33,531 nucleotides of DNA from positions 1 to 33,531 of the forward strand of contig SLOM01000149.1 of assembly GCA_007132505.1 (NCBI GenBank), given 5' to 3'. A program made the position numbers and the translations under genes. Below, piece by piece: positions 1-8,497 of this stretch (the stretch's first letter is position 1; each line of letters starts with the position of its first letter). This DNA comes from Candidatus Sumerlaeota bacterium (lineage in GTDB: Bacteria > Sumerlaeota > Sumerlaeia > SLMS01). The notes under the pieces were generated by a model. It searched no databases. It worked only from the letters and a program-made list of their open reading frames with translations, and was not told the origin of the DNA.

Positions 1-190
1 ATCACAGGCACCGTTGTGCCGTGGCGGCGTGGCGTGAGTTCCATGAGAAGGAGGAGCACGCAACGGCGCTACGACGCAACGAACAGGGAGCGCGGTCACG
101 GCCTCACCGGTCATCCGCCGACGTGTCAGACCCCCCTCGAAATGGCGGGATGCACCCGGTGCACCGGCCGTTGAGGCTGCGGATTCGCCG

Positions 191-220
191 TTGACAGGGC
201 AATGGGGGGTGACGAGAAAT
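191..220 (+). promoter_or_regulatory. Possible sigma-70 promoter for the tRNA
   Basis: A perfect -35 hexamer TTGACA lies at 191-196. About 17-18 bases downstream is a weak AT-rich -10 candidate (GAGAAAT, about 214-220), in an otherwise very GC-rich stretch. It would start transcription about 30 bases before the tRNA. The -35 match is clear and the -10 is poor, so this is tentative. Confidence 0.35.
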
Positions 221-260
221 CCGCCACCCGCCGCGGCGAGAGCGCAACGGCGGTTCCTGT

Positions 261-336
261 GGGGCTGTAGCTCATCTGGTAGAGCGTCGCGTTCGCAATG
301 CGAAGGTAAGGGGTTCGAGTCCCCTCAGCTCCACCA
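261..336 (+). tRNA. tRNA-Ala (anticodon CGC)
   Basis: A full cloverleaf can be drawn by hand. The acceptor stem GGGGCTG pairs with CAGCTCC and includes the G3:U70 wobble pair that is the identity element of alanine tRNAs. The D arm is GCTC/GAGC. The anticodon stem TCGCG/TGCGA closes the loop TTCGCAA with anticodon CGC, which reads GCG. The T arm is AGGGG-TTCGAGT-CCCCT, and the 3' CCA is encoded. It is a single isolated tRNA with no neighbouring tRNA genes. Confidence 0.97.
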
Positions 337-341
337 TCCAA

Positions 342-670
342 ATGCCATGGACAACGAGTTGGGACTTTGAGGCCGTGGCCGGGTGGTGCGGCGTTTTGTC
401 TCTCGGGAGGCCAAACCTTCCCGGACGTGCGGGGTCGGGAAAGAGTGCTGGACCGCGTTCAGCATGGTTTTGGGCAGCGTCTCAAATGGGCATTTTTTTG
501 CATGGCGCGGTTCGGGGAGCCCGGGTAACCGGGCGTTGTGGGGCAGGAATTGGTTGCCCTGCCACCGAAGGGATGCATGGGCTAACCGCCGCTGGGTGGA
601 CGGGACCACCCCCCCTCCCACTTGGCATGGCAAGCAAGCCCACCACCTTGACCCAGTCTGCGAGAGGACA
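342..670. other. Gene-free, hairpin-rich intergenic stretch
   Basis: No credible coding signal is seen between the tRNA and the ABC ATPase gene. The upstream in-frame extension of the ATPase ORF does not look like protein. Several short inverted repeats are visible: CGGGAGG..CCTTCCCG near 399-422, GCCCGG-GTAA-CCGGGC at 519-534, GGCAGG..CCTGCC at 542-563, and GGTGG..CCACC near 595-611. A T7 run lies near 493-499. It could hold a promoter, a structured leader or a small RNA. I recognise no known RNA family. Confidence 0.4.
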
Positions 671-1675
671 ATGGCACCGGTAATCGAAATCAATGGCCTG
701 TCGAAGGTCTACGTCCGGGATGTGATCGGTTTCGAGAACGGCCGGCTGCGCGTTCGGCTGAAGGATCGCCGGACAGTGGCCCTCAAGCCGCTCGACCTGA
801 CAGTGGAGGAAGGCGAAATCTTCGGCCTGCTCGGGCCCAACGGCGCCGGCAAGACAACCGCCATCAAAATCCTCATGGGGCTGCACTTCCCCACCAGCGG
901 AAGCGCCCGCATCATGGGCCGGCCGCTCGAGGACAACTCGGTGAAGGCGAAGATTGGCTTCCTGCCTGAGAACCCTTTCTTCTACGACTACCTGAAGGGC
1001 GAGGAGTTCCTCGACTACTACGGACAGCTTTACGGGATGGACAAGGCCACGCGCCGGCGCCGGATTCCGGAGCTGCTGGAGCTTGTGGGGCTTGGGCACG
1101 CGGGCCAGTTGCCGCTGCGGGGCTATTCCAAAGGGATGCTGCAGCGAGCGGGCCTTGCGCAGGCCCTGCTGAACGACCCACGGATCGTCTTCCTTGACGA
1201 GCCGCAGTCGGGGCTCGACCCGTTCGGGCGCAAGGAGGTGCGGGACCTGATCCTCTCGCTGCGCGAGCAAGGCAAGACGGTGTTCTTCTCCAGCCACATC
1301 CTGCAGGACGCGGAGATGATCTGTGACCGGGTGGCGATCCTCCACCAGGGCGAGCGAATCGCGGTCGGGGCGCTCTCTGAGATGCTCTCTGCGAAGGTGA
1401 AGGAATACGAGGTGGGCTTTTCGGACGTACCCCACGAGCTTGTGGAGAAGCTTCGGGAGGGCGCCTCGCGCTTTGTTGAGCGGCCGAACGAGTATCTGGC
1501 AGTCTACGAGAAGGAGGAGCCCGCACGGGAGTCGGTCCGGGCCATTCTCGATGCGAAGGGCGTGCTCGACTCGTTCATCGCGAGGAAAGAGACGCTCGAG
1601 GAGTACTTCATCCGGGAAATCGAAGGGAAACGGGAAGAAGCACGGGCAGCCCTGGCGAACGGAGGTAATGGCTGA
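671..1675 (+). CDS. ABC transporter ATP-binding protein
   Basis: This is the cytosolic ATPase subunit of an ABC-2 type exporter, which would hydrolyse ATP to power the membrane partner encoded next. The chosen ATG gives 334 residues and has a GAGAGGA ribosome site just upstream. The track ORF's 96 extra residues look non-coding. Visible motifs are Walker A GPNGAGKT at about 55-62, the signature YSKGM at about 152 in place of LSGGQ, Walker B IVFLDEP at about 172-178 and the H-loop histidine at about 209. The last 100 or so residues form the accessory C-terminal region usual in ABC-2 ATPases. The stop overlaps the permease start as TGATG, so the two are translationally coupled. The substrate cannot be told from sequence. 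Confidence 0.93.
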   Translation: MAPVIEINGLSKVYVRDVIGFENGRLRVRLKDRRTVALKPLDLTVEEGEIFGLLGPNGAGKTTAIKILMGLHFPTSGSARIMGRPLEDNSVKAKIGFLPENPFFYDYLKGEEFLDYYGQLYGMDKATRRRRIPELLELVGLGHAGQLPLRGYSKGMLQRAGLAQALLNDPRIVFLDEPQSGLDPFGRKEVRDLILSLREQGKTVFFSSHILQDAEMICDRVAILHQGERIAVGALSEMLSAKVKEYEVGFSDVPHELVEKLREGASRFVERPNEYLAVYEKEEPARESVRAILDAKGVLDSFIARKETLEEYFIREIEGKREEARAALANGGNG

Positions 1676-2655
1676 TGGCCGGCAAGATTGCGGCAATCGC
1701 GCTGAACACGTTCAAGGAGGCGGTGCGAAACCGCGTCCTCTACGTTCTGCTGTTTTTCTCCATTTTGATCATGCTGGGGGCCTGGGTGGCCTCCACGCTG
1801 AGTATTGACGACGAGACGAAGATCGTGCGCGACCTCGGCGCCGGGGCGATCAACTTCATCGCCCTGCTGATCGCGGTCTTCGTGGGCATCGGTCTTGTCT
1901 ATAATGACTTGGACAAGAAGACGATCTATACGATTATTTCGAAGCCGATCTCGCGATGGCACTTCCTTGTCGGGAAGTATTTGGGCCTCTTGCTGACGAT
2001 TGCCGTGAACGTGCTTTTCATGACGTGGATTTTCTGCACGGTGCTCTATCTGCGGGGTTACTTTGCCGGCGACGTAATGTTCGAGGCGCTGACCTACAGG
2101 GACGAGGAGGGCTACCGGGTCTACCGGGGCCTTTTTGCGCACGGCTGGTACCTTTTGTGGTCCACGATCAAGGCGCTGGTGTTCGGGCTGCTGCACGTGC
2201 TGATGTTCGGCATGGAGGGTGTCCTCGGCATCGAGGGGGCCGCAGCGACACAGGGACTTTTCCTGACATCGGTGCTGACGATCCTCGAGATGGGCGTGGT
2301 GACGGCGTTTGCGGTGCTTTTCTCCTCGTTCTCCTCGCCGACGCTGAGCGCGTTCATGACGGTGATCGTGTTCGTGATCGGCCGGCTGAACCAGGAGCTT
2401 TATCTTTTCGCCGACACCATGGTACAGCGCGCGGGCGGCATTGAGGCACTCGGGGGAGGTCAGATGGTGGCCTACTATTTCTCCGTGGCCGCGGCGCACC
2501 TTTGCCCGAACCTTGCCGTGTTCAACCAGCGGCGGGAGCTGGCGGAGTTCCAGGAGATTCAGCTTGGGCTGCTGGACATCTCCTACGGAATCGCATACAC
2601 CGCGATGATCCTGGCGATTGCGGTGATTGTGTTCAACCGGCGCAACTTCAAGTAA
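1675..2655 (+). CDS. ABC-2 type transporter permease
   Basis: This is the membrane partner (326 residues) of the preceding ATPase. It has about six hydrophobic segments. The first (VLYVLLFFSILIML) follows an N-terminal stretch, FKEAVRNRVLY, that is typical of the NosY-like/ABC2_membrane_2 group. Further segments include FIALLIAVFVGIGLVY and LLLTIAVNVLFMTWIF, plus later helices near residues 165-185, 205-235 and 300-320. The motif KKTIYTIISKPISRWHFLVGKY after the second helix is characteristic of this permease family. The start ATG shares bases with the ATPase stop. It ends 25 bases before the next gene, so all three genes probably form one operon. The cargo is unknown. Confidence 0.92.
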   Translation: MAGKIAAIALNTFKEAVRNRVLYVLLFFSILIMLGAWVASTLSIDDETKIVRDLGAGAINFIALLIAVFVGIGLVYNDLDKKTIYTIISKPISRWHFLVGKYLGLLLTIAVNVLFMTWIFCTVLYLRGYFAGDVMFEALTYRDEEGYRVYRGLFAHGWYLLWSTIKALVFGLLHVLMFGMEGVLGIEGAAATQGLFLTSVLTILEMGVVTAFAVLFSSFSSPTLSAFMTVIVFVIGRLNQELYLFADTMVQRAGGIEALGGGQMVAYYFSVAAAHLCPNLAVFNQRRELAEFQEIQLGLLDISYGIAYTAMILAIAVIVFNRRNFK

Positions 2656-2680
2656 CCGGGCGAAGGGAGGCCCGACGGCG

Positions 2681-4153
2681 GTGAGACAGCTACTGCAAGA
2701 AAACCGGGGCATACGGGACTTGATACTGGGCATTGCGGCCTTGGCGCTGCTGCTCGGCGCGGTGCTCTACCAGAACAAGCGGCTGGGCGACCTCGGCCAC
2801 CGGGTGTTCATTTACGAGCAACGGATCAACCTGCCGCCCTCCGAAGTCCTGCGCTTCGTGACCCTGGGATACGACAACATCTACGCGAACTGGCTGTGGT
2901 TGGTGTCCATCCAGGCGTTCGGCTCGGGCTGGCGCACGGAGGACGGCACCGAGCGGCCCATCTTCAACTTTTTCGACACGCTGACCGACGTGGACCCGCA
3001 CTTCGCCTCGGCCTACCGATTCGGCAATCTCGTCATCGGGGACCAGCGGGGCGATTACGAGCTCGGGCAGGAATTGCTGCGAAAGGGCACCCTCCTGAAC
3101 TGGCGGGAATACGAACTCCCCTATCTGGGCGTCTATAATGCGCTCTGGATAGCGGGCAACGAGGCGCATGCCCGGTGGTTCGCCACCATGCTGCGGCGCA
3201 TCCCGGACGCGCCGAACTTCATGCTCCGGCTGGAAGAGTTCATCGAACGAACGGCGGGTCGGTACGAAATGGCCTTCGAGTACAACGTGCGCTACTGGCT
3301 GGACTACCATCTGGCCGGCAACGAGGTGGAGCGCGACCTGATCGAGGGACGCCTGCGCGTGATGCTGGACCAATGGTACCGGCAGGAACTGACCAACGCA
3401 GCGGAGTACTACCTGGAGGTGACCGGCGAGCATCCGCGCGAGATGGAGGACCTGCTTGAGGAGGAGTTCATGCCGGCCTTCGAGGCCCCCACCTTCTCCA
3501 ACTTCGTCGCGGCTCTCGAGCGGCGCGAAGAGCAGATTGAGCGGCTTCCGGCCCGCAGGGAAATACCGCAGGAGTTCATCAACGAGGTGGTGGAGGAGTC
3601 GTTCGAGTTCATTCTGGGCCTGCCACCCTGCCCCTACGGGACCTGGTACATGATCCACGAGCCAACACGCGACGGATACGTGGATCACCCGGAGCTGTTC
3701 GATGAGAGACACGGTTTGCCCTACATCAGCAGCGCCCGCGGCCTGCTGGACCTGGTGAACCGGCACAACATGCAGGCACAGGAGTTCATCCTGGACTTCC
3801 ACGCCACGCACGGTCGGAAACCGACGGACGAGGAGATCTCCCACCTGCTTGTACGGGATCCCCTCGGCGGGCACTTCGTTTACGACAGGGACGCTCCGGA
3901 GTCCCCGACCTTCGGCGTCTTCTACAGCACCGCGCAGCGCCGCATCATGGAGGGCGAGGACCCGCGCATGGGCCTTTGGGGGCCCGGCCCCTTCCCCATC
4001 CATCTTGCTCCGCGGCTCTCGGATTTCCCCGAGGATCGTGAATGGGGCATCGAGCAAGGCTACATCCTGGAGGACGGCACGGAGCTGTGGATGCGCGAGG
4101 GTGAGGCGGGCCTGGAGGTTCTGGTGCAGGAGGAGGACGAGGAGCAGGAATAG
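2681..4153 (+). CDS. Membrane-anchored helical-repeat (TPR-like) protein of the ABC operon
   Basis: A 490-residue protein whose family I do not recognise by name. The GTG start was chosen because AGGGAGG lies about 10 bases upstream and the preceding 18 codons overlap the permease gene. Residues about 10-30 (LILGIAALALLLGAVLY) form one N-terminal membrane anchor. The rest is soluble, rich in aromatic residues and acidic. Stretches such as FFDTLTDVDPHFASAYRFGNL and ARWFATMLRRIPDAPNF look like TPR-type helices. The C-terminus is strongly acidic (EEDEEQE). Its position right after ATPase and permease genes suggests an accessory subunit facing the periplasm. That role is inferred from context only. 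Confidence 0.85.
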   Translation: MRQLLQENRGIRDLILGIAALALLLGAVLYQNKRLGDLGHRVFIYEQRINLPPSEVLRFVTLGYDNIYANWLWLVSIQAFGSGWRTEDGTERPIFNFFDTLTDVDPHFASAYRFGNLVIGDQRGDYELGQELLRKGTLLNWREYELPYLGVYNALWIAGNEAHARWFATMLRRIPDAPNFMLRLEEFIERTAGRYEMAFEYNVRYWLDYHLAGNEVERDLIEGRLRVMLDQWYRQELTNAAEYYLEVTGEHPREMEDLLEEEFMPAFEAPTFSNFVAALERREEQIERLPARREIPQEFINEVVEESFEFILGLPPCPYGTWYMIHEPTRDGYVDHPELFDERHGLPYISSARGLLDLVNRHNMQAQEFILDFHATHGRKPTDEEISHLLVRDPLGGHFVYDRDAPESPTFGVFYSTAQRRIMEGEDPRMGLWGPGPFPIHLAPRLSDFPEDREWGIEQGYILEDGTELWMREGEAGLEVLVQEEDEEQE

Positions 4154-4261
4154 CGGACTCCCGCTGGACCCTGAACTCCCGGGCCAGCCTGCTCCACTCC
4201 GTAACTCCTGTTGATCCCGCACGGTAATCTTTGATTCCCCCTTGGGCTCACGGAGGGAAGG

Positions 4262-4939
4262 GTGTGGCCGACGCCCGCCGCCGGCACGGCCCCATTAGGA
4301 CCATCCCCCTGCAACACACGGAGAAAGCCTGGCCCGGTGGCCCTGAGCGACGTACCAGTCTCCCTGATCGAGCGATGCCGCGCGGGCGAACCCGGGGCCT
4401 TTGACGAGCTGTTCTCGTTCATCCGTGACGACCTGTTCCGCTGGACCTTCTCGCTCGTGCGCAACGAGGACGACGCGCTGGAGATCATGCAGGAGTGCTT
4501 CCTGCGCATCTTCCGGCACCTGCACCGGCTCCAGGACCCCAACAAATTCGCCCAGTGGGTCTCCCGCCTGGTCATCAATCAGACCAACACCTACCGGGTA
4601 AAACGCCGGAAGAGCCAAACCGAAGAGCTCGAAGAAGGGTTCGATATCCAGGAAGGGGCGCTGCCGCTGCAGGGCAAGGGCGTCCCCAATCCACGCAAGG
4701 CCGCCGAGCGTGAGGAGGTCTTCCGCAAGGTCAACGAGGCGATCGCGGAACTGCCCCCGCGGCAACGGCTGGCGGTGCTGCTCTTCGACGTAAAGGGCAA
4801 GAGCATCCGCGAAATCGCCGGGGAGCTCGAGTGCTCGGAGGGCGCGGTGAAGTTCAATATTTTCCAGGGCAGGCGCAAGTTGCGCGGGATGCTGCAGAAT
4901 TACATGGACCGGCATGGCAACCTGGACCTGATGGAGTGA
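4262..4939 (+). CDS. RNA polymerase sigma factor, ECF-like sigma-70 family
   Basis: A group 4 (extracytoplasmic function type) sigma factor, which would direct RNA polymerase to a specific promoter set. Region 2 spans roughly FDELFSFIRDDLFRW to the FAQWVSRLVINQTNTY segment, with the DALEIMQECFLRIFRHL helix that contacts the -10 element. Region 4 is a helix-turn-helix with LPPRQRLAVLLFDVKGKSIREIA followed by SEGAVKFNIFQGRRKLR. The GTG at 4262 has GGAGG five bases upstream. A second GTG at 4337, closer to the conserved part, is the alternative start and would remove 25 low-complexity residues. The next gene begins six bases after the stop and is likely its regulator. Confidence 0.92.
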   Translation: MWPTPAAGTAPLGPSPCNTRRKPGPVALSDVPVSLIERCRAGEPGAFDELFSFIRDDLFRWTFSLVRNEDDALEIMQECFLRIFRHLHRLQDPNKFAQWVSRLVINQTNTYRVKRRKSQTEELEEGFDIQEGALPLQGKGVPNPRKAAEREEVFRKVNEAIAELPPRQRLAVLLFDVKGKSIREIAGELECSEGAVKFNIFQGRRKLRGMLQNYMDRHGNLDLME

Positions 4940-4945
4940 TGTAAA

Positions 4946-6568
4946 ATGACTACCAGCGGGCAGAAGGGCCATCGTGACCCCGAACCACCGGCCGGGTGGG
5001 AACCAGAACATGACCGGGAGGCGCATTGGCAGGCCATCACGGAGCTGCTGCGCCGGGCGGACCAGCCGCCCCAAGTACCTCCCGCACGATTCGAGGCGAT
5101 GCGCCTTGAGCTGGAGAGGACGCTCCGGGCCGAGGGCCTGATCGCCAGCGGCAACCCGGGCCGGCACCATCACGACGGGTTCCGGGCCTGGCTCTCGACG
5201 GTCTTCTTTGGGGGCGGCCCGGGCGGACAGGTTGTCCGGCTGGGCGTCGCAGCGGGGCTTGCGCTGTTCCTGGGCCTTCAGATCGGCAACATCCGGCAGG
5301 ACGCGGGCGAGACCGCCGGTCCGCCCCTGGTGGCCGAGGATGTCCGGGCAACGGCACCGGACGATTCCATGCTGGCGGCACGCACGGAGGAAGTGCTGAG
5401 AACGCCGCCACGGGCGGAACTCCAGCCGCAGCCGGGCACTGTGGCGATCCCGGATCAGGAACCCCCCATCATGCAGCAGGTGCGGACACGCACGGAGGGC
5501 CCTGGAGTGGCAATCGGTGGTGCTCCAGTGACCGCGCGCGACGGGAACGGCAGCCGCACGATCCCGCGCAGCCACCTCGCAGAGCTGGAGGAACGCTCGC
5601 TCTGGCAGGAGACGGTACCGAACGCACAGGCGTGGGTCTTCGAGCTTCCACGTCCGCGCAGCGAGCCGGTCCTCGGCACCATGACACCGGTCTCGCAGGG
5701 CACCTACGGCGATCAGCGGGTACGGCTGGCCTCCGAGGCGCTCGATCAGCTCCAAGTGCTCAAGTTCTACTCCCTCGTGAATCGTGACGACCAGAGCCTG
5801 CAGGAGGTGCGCCGCATCGAGAGCCTGCTGACAGACCTTGCCGCCCAGACGGAATGGGACGCGCGGCCGAAGACAAGCGTCATGGAGGCCTTCCGCAAGG
5901 CGGAGGCTTCGCTCGCCGCTCAGCGCTACCATGAAGCACAGCAGTCCTTCGAGGAAGTGACTTTCATCGCACCGGGCAGCGCCCATGCCTTCCTGGCTCA
6001 TTTCCAGATCGGACGGATCGCCCTGGAGCACACGCAGGACTACGATCTGGCCCTCGAATCGTTCCGCCGCTGCCTGGAGGAGTACCCCTCCTCGGTCATG
6101 TCAGGCCAGCACCGGCGCTACCTGATGGACCGGGTGATGGTGCTGACGGAGACGGAGGAAGAGGGCTGGCAGAGCCTCGGCTGGTGGCAGGCCTCCGAGC
6201 AGGCACAGGACCCGCGCGAGGCAGCGCGGCTGCTCCAGCAGGTGGTGCGGGAGTCCTCCTCTGACCGGTTGGCTTCCGACGCGGCAACCCGGCTGAAGGA
6301 CATCGTGCTGGCGGACGTGGCGCTGCAGCGCGTGAACGCGGTGGAAATCGCCGAGGCGATCCGGGACCGCGTGGCACGCACGAAGTCCTCCCACGACGCC
6401 GCGCGCATCCAGTACGCCGTGGCGGAGATGCTCGCCCGCGGCACGACTGACACGCAGGAGGCCGCACGCGAGTATCGCCGCGTCCTGGAGCTGACACCCG
6501 ACGACCAGACACGCCGGCTGGCCAGCAACCGGCTGGTGCAGCTCGGAGCGCTTGCCGGCCCGGAATAG
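4946..6568 (+). CDS. Putative membrane anti-sigma/TPR protein paired with the sigma factor
   Basis: A 540-residue protein starting six bases after the sigma gene, so almost certainly co-expressed. Residues 1-90 are cytosolic and helical, residues about 95-115 (VVRLGVAAGLALFLGLQI) form a single membrane helix, and the remainder should be periplasmic. From about residue 313 onward there are TPR-like helix pairs, for example AEASLAAQRYHEAQQSFEEV and DYDLALESFRRCLEEYPSS, ending in EYRRVLELTPDDQTRRLA. The topology and position match transmembrane anti-sigma factors. No zinc-type HxxxCxxC motif is visible in the N-terminal part, so the anti-sigma role is inferred from context. Confidence 0.85.
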   Translation: MTTSGQKGHRDPEPPAGWEPEHDREAHWQAITELLRRADQPPQVPPARFEAMRLELERTLRAEGLIASGNPGRHHHDGFRAWLSTVFFGGGPGGQVVRLGVAAGLALFLGLQIGNIRQDAGETAGPPLVAEDVRATAPDDSMLAARTEEVLRTPPRAELQPQPGTVAIPDQEPPIMQQVRTRTEGPGVAIGGAPVTARDGNGSRTIPRSHLAELEERSLWQETVPNAQAWVFELPRPRSEPVLGTMTPVSQGTYGDQRVRLASEALDQLQVLKFYSLVNRDDQSLQEVRRIESLLTDLAAQTEWDARPKTSVMEAFRKAEASLAAQRYHEAQQSFEEVTFIAPGSAHAFLAHFQIGRIALEHTQDYDLALESFRRCLEEYPSSVMSGQHRRYLMDRVMVLTETEEEGWQSLGWWQASEQAQDPREAARLLQQVVRESSSDRLASDAATRLKDIVLADVALQRVNAVEIAEAIRDRVARTKSSHDAARIQYAVAEMLARGTTDTQEAAREYRRVLELTPDDQTRRLASNRLVQLGALAGPE

Positions 6569-6636
6569 TCGTTGCTCCCATGCGTGGGCGGAAAGCGAGG
6601 TAATCCAACCCCATCCGCCCACGGGAGAACGGCTTC

Positions 6637-7221
6637 ATGGCAATGACCCCCTCCACAATGCTGCCGCTCGGCACGCCCGCGCCGCACTTCGCGCTTCCCT
6701 CCACGCAGGGAACAACGGTCGAGCTGAACGATTTCAACGACGCTCCGGTCCTCGTCGTCATCTTCATGTGCAACCACTGCCCCTTCGTGAAGCACCTCCA
6801 CCAGGGGCTGGTGGACTTCGGGAAAGACTGCCAGGCGAAGGGCGTGGCAGTCGTGGGCATCAGCTCCAACAACCCGGAGACCCACCCCGACGACAGCTTC
6901 GAGAAGATGGTCGAGGAGGTGGAACAGGTGGGTTACACCTTCCCCTACCTCTTCGACGAGACGCAGGGAGTGGCGAAGGCGTACCACGCGGCCTGCACGC
7001 CGGACTTCTTCGTTTTCGACAGCGAGCGGAAGCTGCGCTACCGCGGCCAGTTCGACGGCAGCCGGCCGGGCAATGACGTGCCGGTGACGGGCAGCGACCT
7101 CCGGGCGGCAGTGGATGCGCTGCTCGCGGGTAAGGAGCCTCCGGCTGAGCAGAAGCCCTCCATCGGCTGTAACATCAAGTGGAAGCCCGGGAACGAGCCG
7201 CCATACTTCACCGCTGGTTAG
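6637..7221 (+). CDS. Thioredoxin-fold (AhpC/TSA-like) family protein
   Basis: A 194-residue protein of the thioredoxin superfamily in the redoxin/AhpC-TSA branch. It begins with the family's typical PAPHFALPSTQG stretch, then strand VLVVIFM and the active-site motif C45-N-H-C48 followed by PFVKHL. This CxxC is characteristic of a widespread 'thioredoxin family protein' group of about 190 residues. Later, GVAVVGISSNN, the conserved TPDFFVFD with its cis-proline region, and LRYRGQFDG complete the fold. There is no signal peptide, so it is probably cytosolic. The ribosome site GGGAGAA precedes the ATG. The likely role is thiol-disulfide or peroxide reduction, with substrate unknown. Confidence 0.88.
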   Translation: MAMTPSTMLPLGTPAPHFALPSTQGTTVELNDFNDAPVLVVIFMCNHCPFVKHLHQGLVDFGKDCQAKGVAVVGISSNNPETHPDDSFEKMVEEVEQVGYTFPYLFDETQGVAKAYHAACTPDFFVFDSERKLRYRGQFDGSRPGNDVPVTGSDLRAAVDALLAGKEPPAEQKPSIGCNIKWKPGNEPPYFTAG

Positions 7222-7336
7222 GACGCCGGGCGAGCGGCGCTGAACTCCCCTTGCCCGCGTGGCAACCACGGGAGGCACGATTTCCCCGCTTATCATCAAT
7301 CCCGGCCCGGGGATGGGCCGGCGAGGAGACCTTGCC

Positions 7337-8407
7337 TTGGAATCACGCGCGCTTGAATTGCTGAAGAAACTGGTGAACACCCCCGGGCCCTCGGGCTTCG
7401 AGGAGCAGGCCCGGCGCGTGTGGGTGGAGGCGGTGCGGCCGTACTGTGACCAGCACCTGACCGACGTCCACGGGACGGAGATCGCCACGCTGCGGGGCAA
7501 GTCCCAGCGCACCGCCATCATGCTGCTGGGGCACATTGACCAGCTCGGGCTGATCGTTCGCTACATTGACGAGAAGGGCTTTCTTTACTTTGCCCCCATC
7601 GGGGGCGTGGACGTGGACACGGTGATCAGCCAGCCGGTGCGGGTGATGGGGCCGAAGGGCACCATTCCGGGCATCGTGGGGAAGATCGCCTTCCACCTGC
7701 AGGATCCGGAGGATCGCAAGAAGAAGCTGCAGCTCCATGAGCTTTGGATAGACATAGGCGCCACCTCGCGCGAGGAGGCCCAGGAGTACGCCCCCATCGG
7801 AACGCCGGTGGCCGTGGGGGAGGGAGTGACGGAACTCCTGAACGGGCGGATTGCGGGCCGTATAGACAACCGGTTCGGTGCGTTCGTGGTGGCCGAGGTC
7901 CTGCGCCGGCTTCATGGCCGGAGGGAGGAGCTGTTCCCGACTGTGCACGCGGTGGCCTCCGTGCAGGAGGAGACGAGCGGACGCTTCACGGGAGCCTCCA
8001 CGGCGGGCTACCGCCTGATGCCCTCCGCAGCGATCGCGGTGGACGTGAATCACTCAATGGATATCCCCGGAGCCGACAAGCGCCGGGCCGGCGACGCAGC
8101 CATGGGAAAGGGCGCCATCCTGACCGTGGGCGTCTCCTCCAGCAACAAGCTGGCAGCAGCCATCCGCAAGGCGGCCGAGCAGGCGGGCATGTCCATTCAG
8201 CTCGAATACGAGAACGGCCGGCACGGCACCGATGCCGACGCCATGCCCGTGACCCGCACGGGCATCCCCTCGGTGAGCCTGGGCAACGCCCTGCGCTACA
8301 TGCACAATACGGTGGAGATGGCGGACCTCGGGGACATCGAGGCGGTTGTGGACGTGCTGGAGGCGTTCCTGCTCTCAATCAGTCAGGACGTGGACTACAC
8401 GGCTTGA
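7337..8407 (+). CDS. M42 family metallopeptidase (aminopeptidase)
   Basis: A cytosolic dinuclear-metal aminopeptidase of the M42 family (FrvX/glutamyl aminopeptidase type). The sequence opens with the family's LLKKLVNTPGPSGFE. It carries the expected metal and catalytic positions: GHIDQLGL (His, Asp), GRIDNRFGA (bridging Asp), VQEETSGR (catalytic Glu-Glu), AVDVNHSMDIPG (Asp) and LRYMHNTVEM (last His). I place the start at a TTG with GAGGAG eight bases upstream, giving 356 residues. The track ORF starts at 7259, but the added residues do not fit the family. An ATG at 7313 is the other option. The gene stands alone between the thioredoxin-like and dockerin-repeat genes. Confidence 0.92.
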   Translation: MESRALELLKKLVNTPGPSGFEEQARRVWVEAVRPYCDQHLTDVHGTEIATLRGKSQRTAIMLLGHIDQLGLIVRYIDEKGFLYFAPIGGVDVDTVISQPVRVMGPKGTIPGIVGKIAFHLQDPEDRKKKLQLHELWIDIGATSREEAQEYAPIGTPVAVGEGVTELLNGRIAGRIDNRFGAFVVAEVLRRLHGRREELFPTVHAVASVQEETSGRFTGASTAGYRLMPSAAIAVDVNHSMDIPGADKRRAGDAAMGKGAILTVGVSSSNKLAAAIRKAAEQAGMSIQLEYENGRHGTDADAMPVTRTGIPSVSLGNALRYMHNTVEMADLGDIEAVVDVLEAFLLSISQDVDYTA

Positions 8408-8497
8408 CTTGGCCGTTACTCTTGCCAAGCTGCCGGTCGAGAGGATTAAATCGGGTCGAAAGCACGATTTCCCATCATGACGGGGGCGAGGTTTCCA

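Noticed and set aside
126-341. Minus-strand ORF across the tRNA
   Set aside because: It is the antisense reading of tRNA-Ala; the GTRTPYLRIANATL text is a well-known spurious pattern of ORFs called over tRNAs.
486-500. AAATGGGCATTTTTTT as a terminator
   Set aside because: The inverted repeat AAATG..CATTT has a loop of only two bases, so it cannot form a usable hairpin.
482-1696. Long minus-strand ORFs opposite the ABC, sigma, Hsp70-kinase and other genes (for example also 1504..2733, 2690..4222, 4295..6031, 9072..11057, 12027..13208)
   Set aside because: These are shadows of strongly coding plus-strand genes in GC-rich DNA. They have no domain signals.
8408-8470. Two stem-loops after the M42 gene (CTTGGC..GCCAAG and AAATCG..CGATTT)
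   Set aside because: Stems are short with 10-11 base loops and no T run. They are not convincing terminators.
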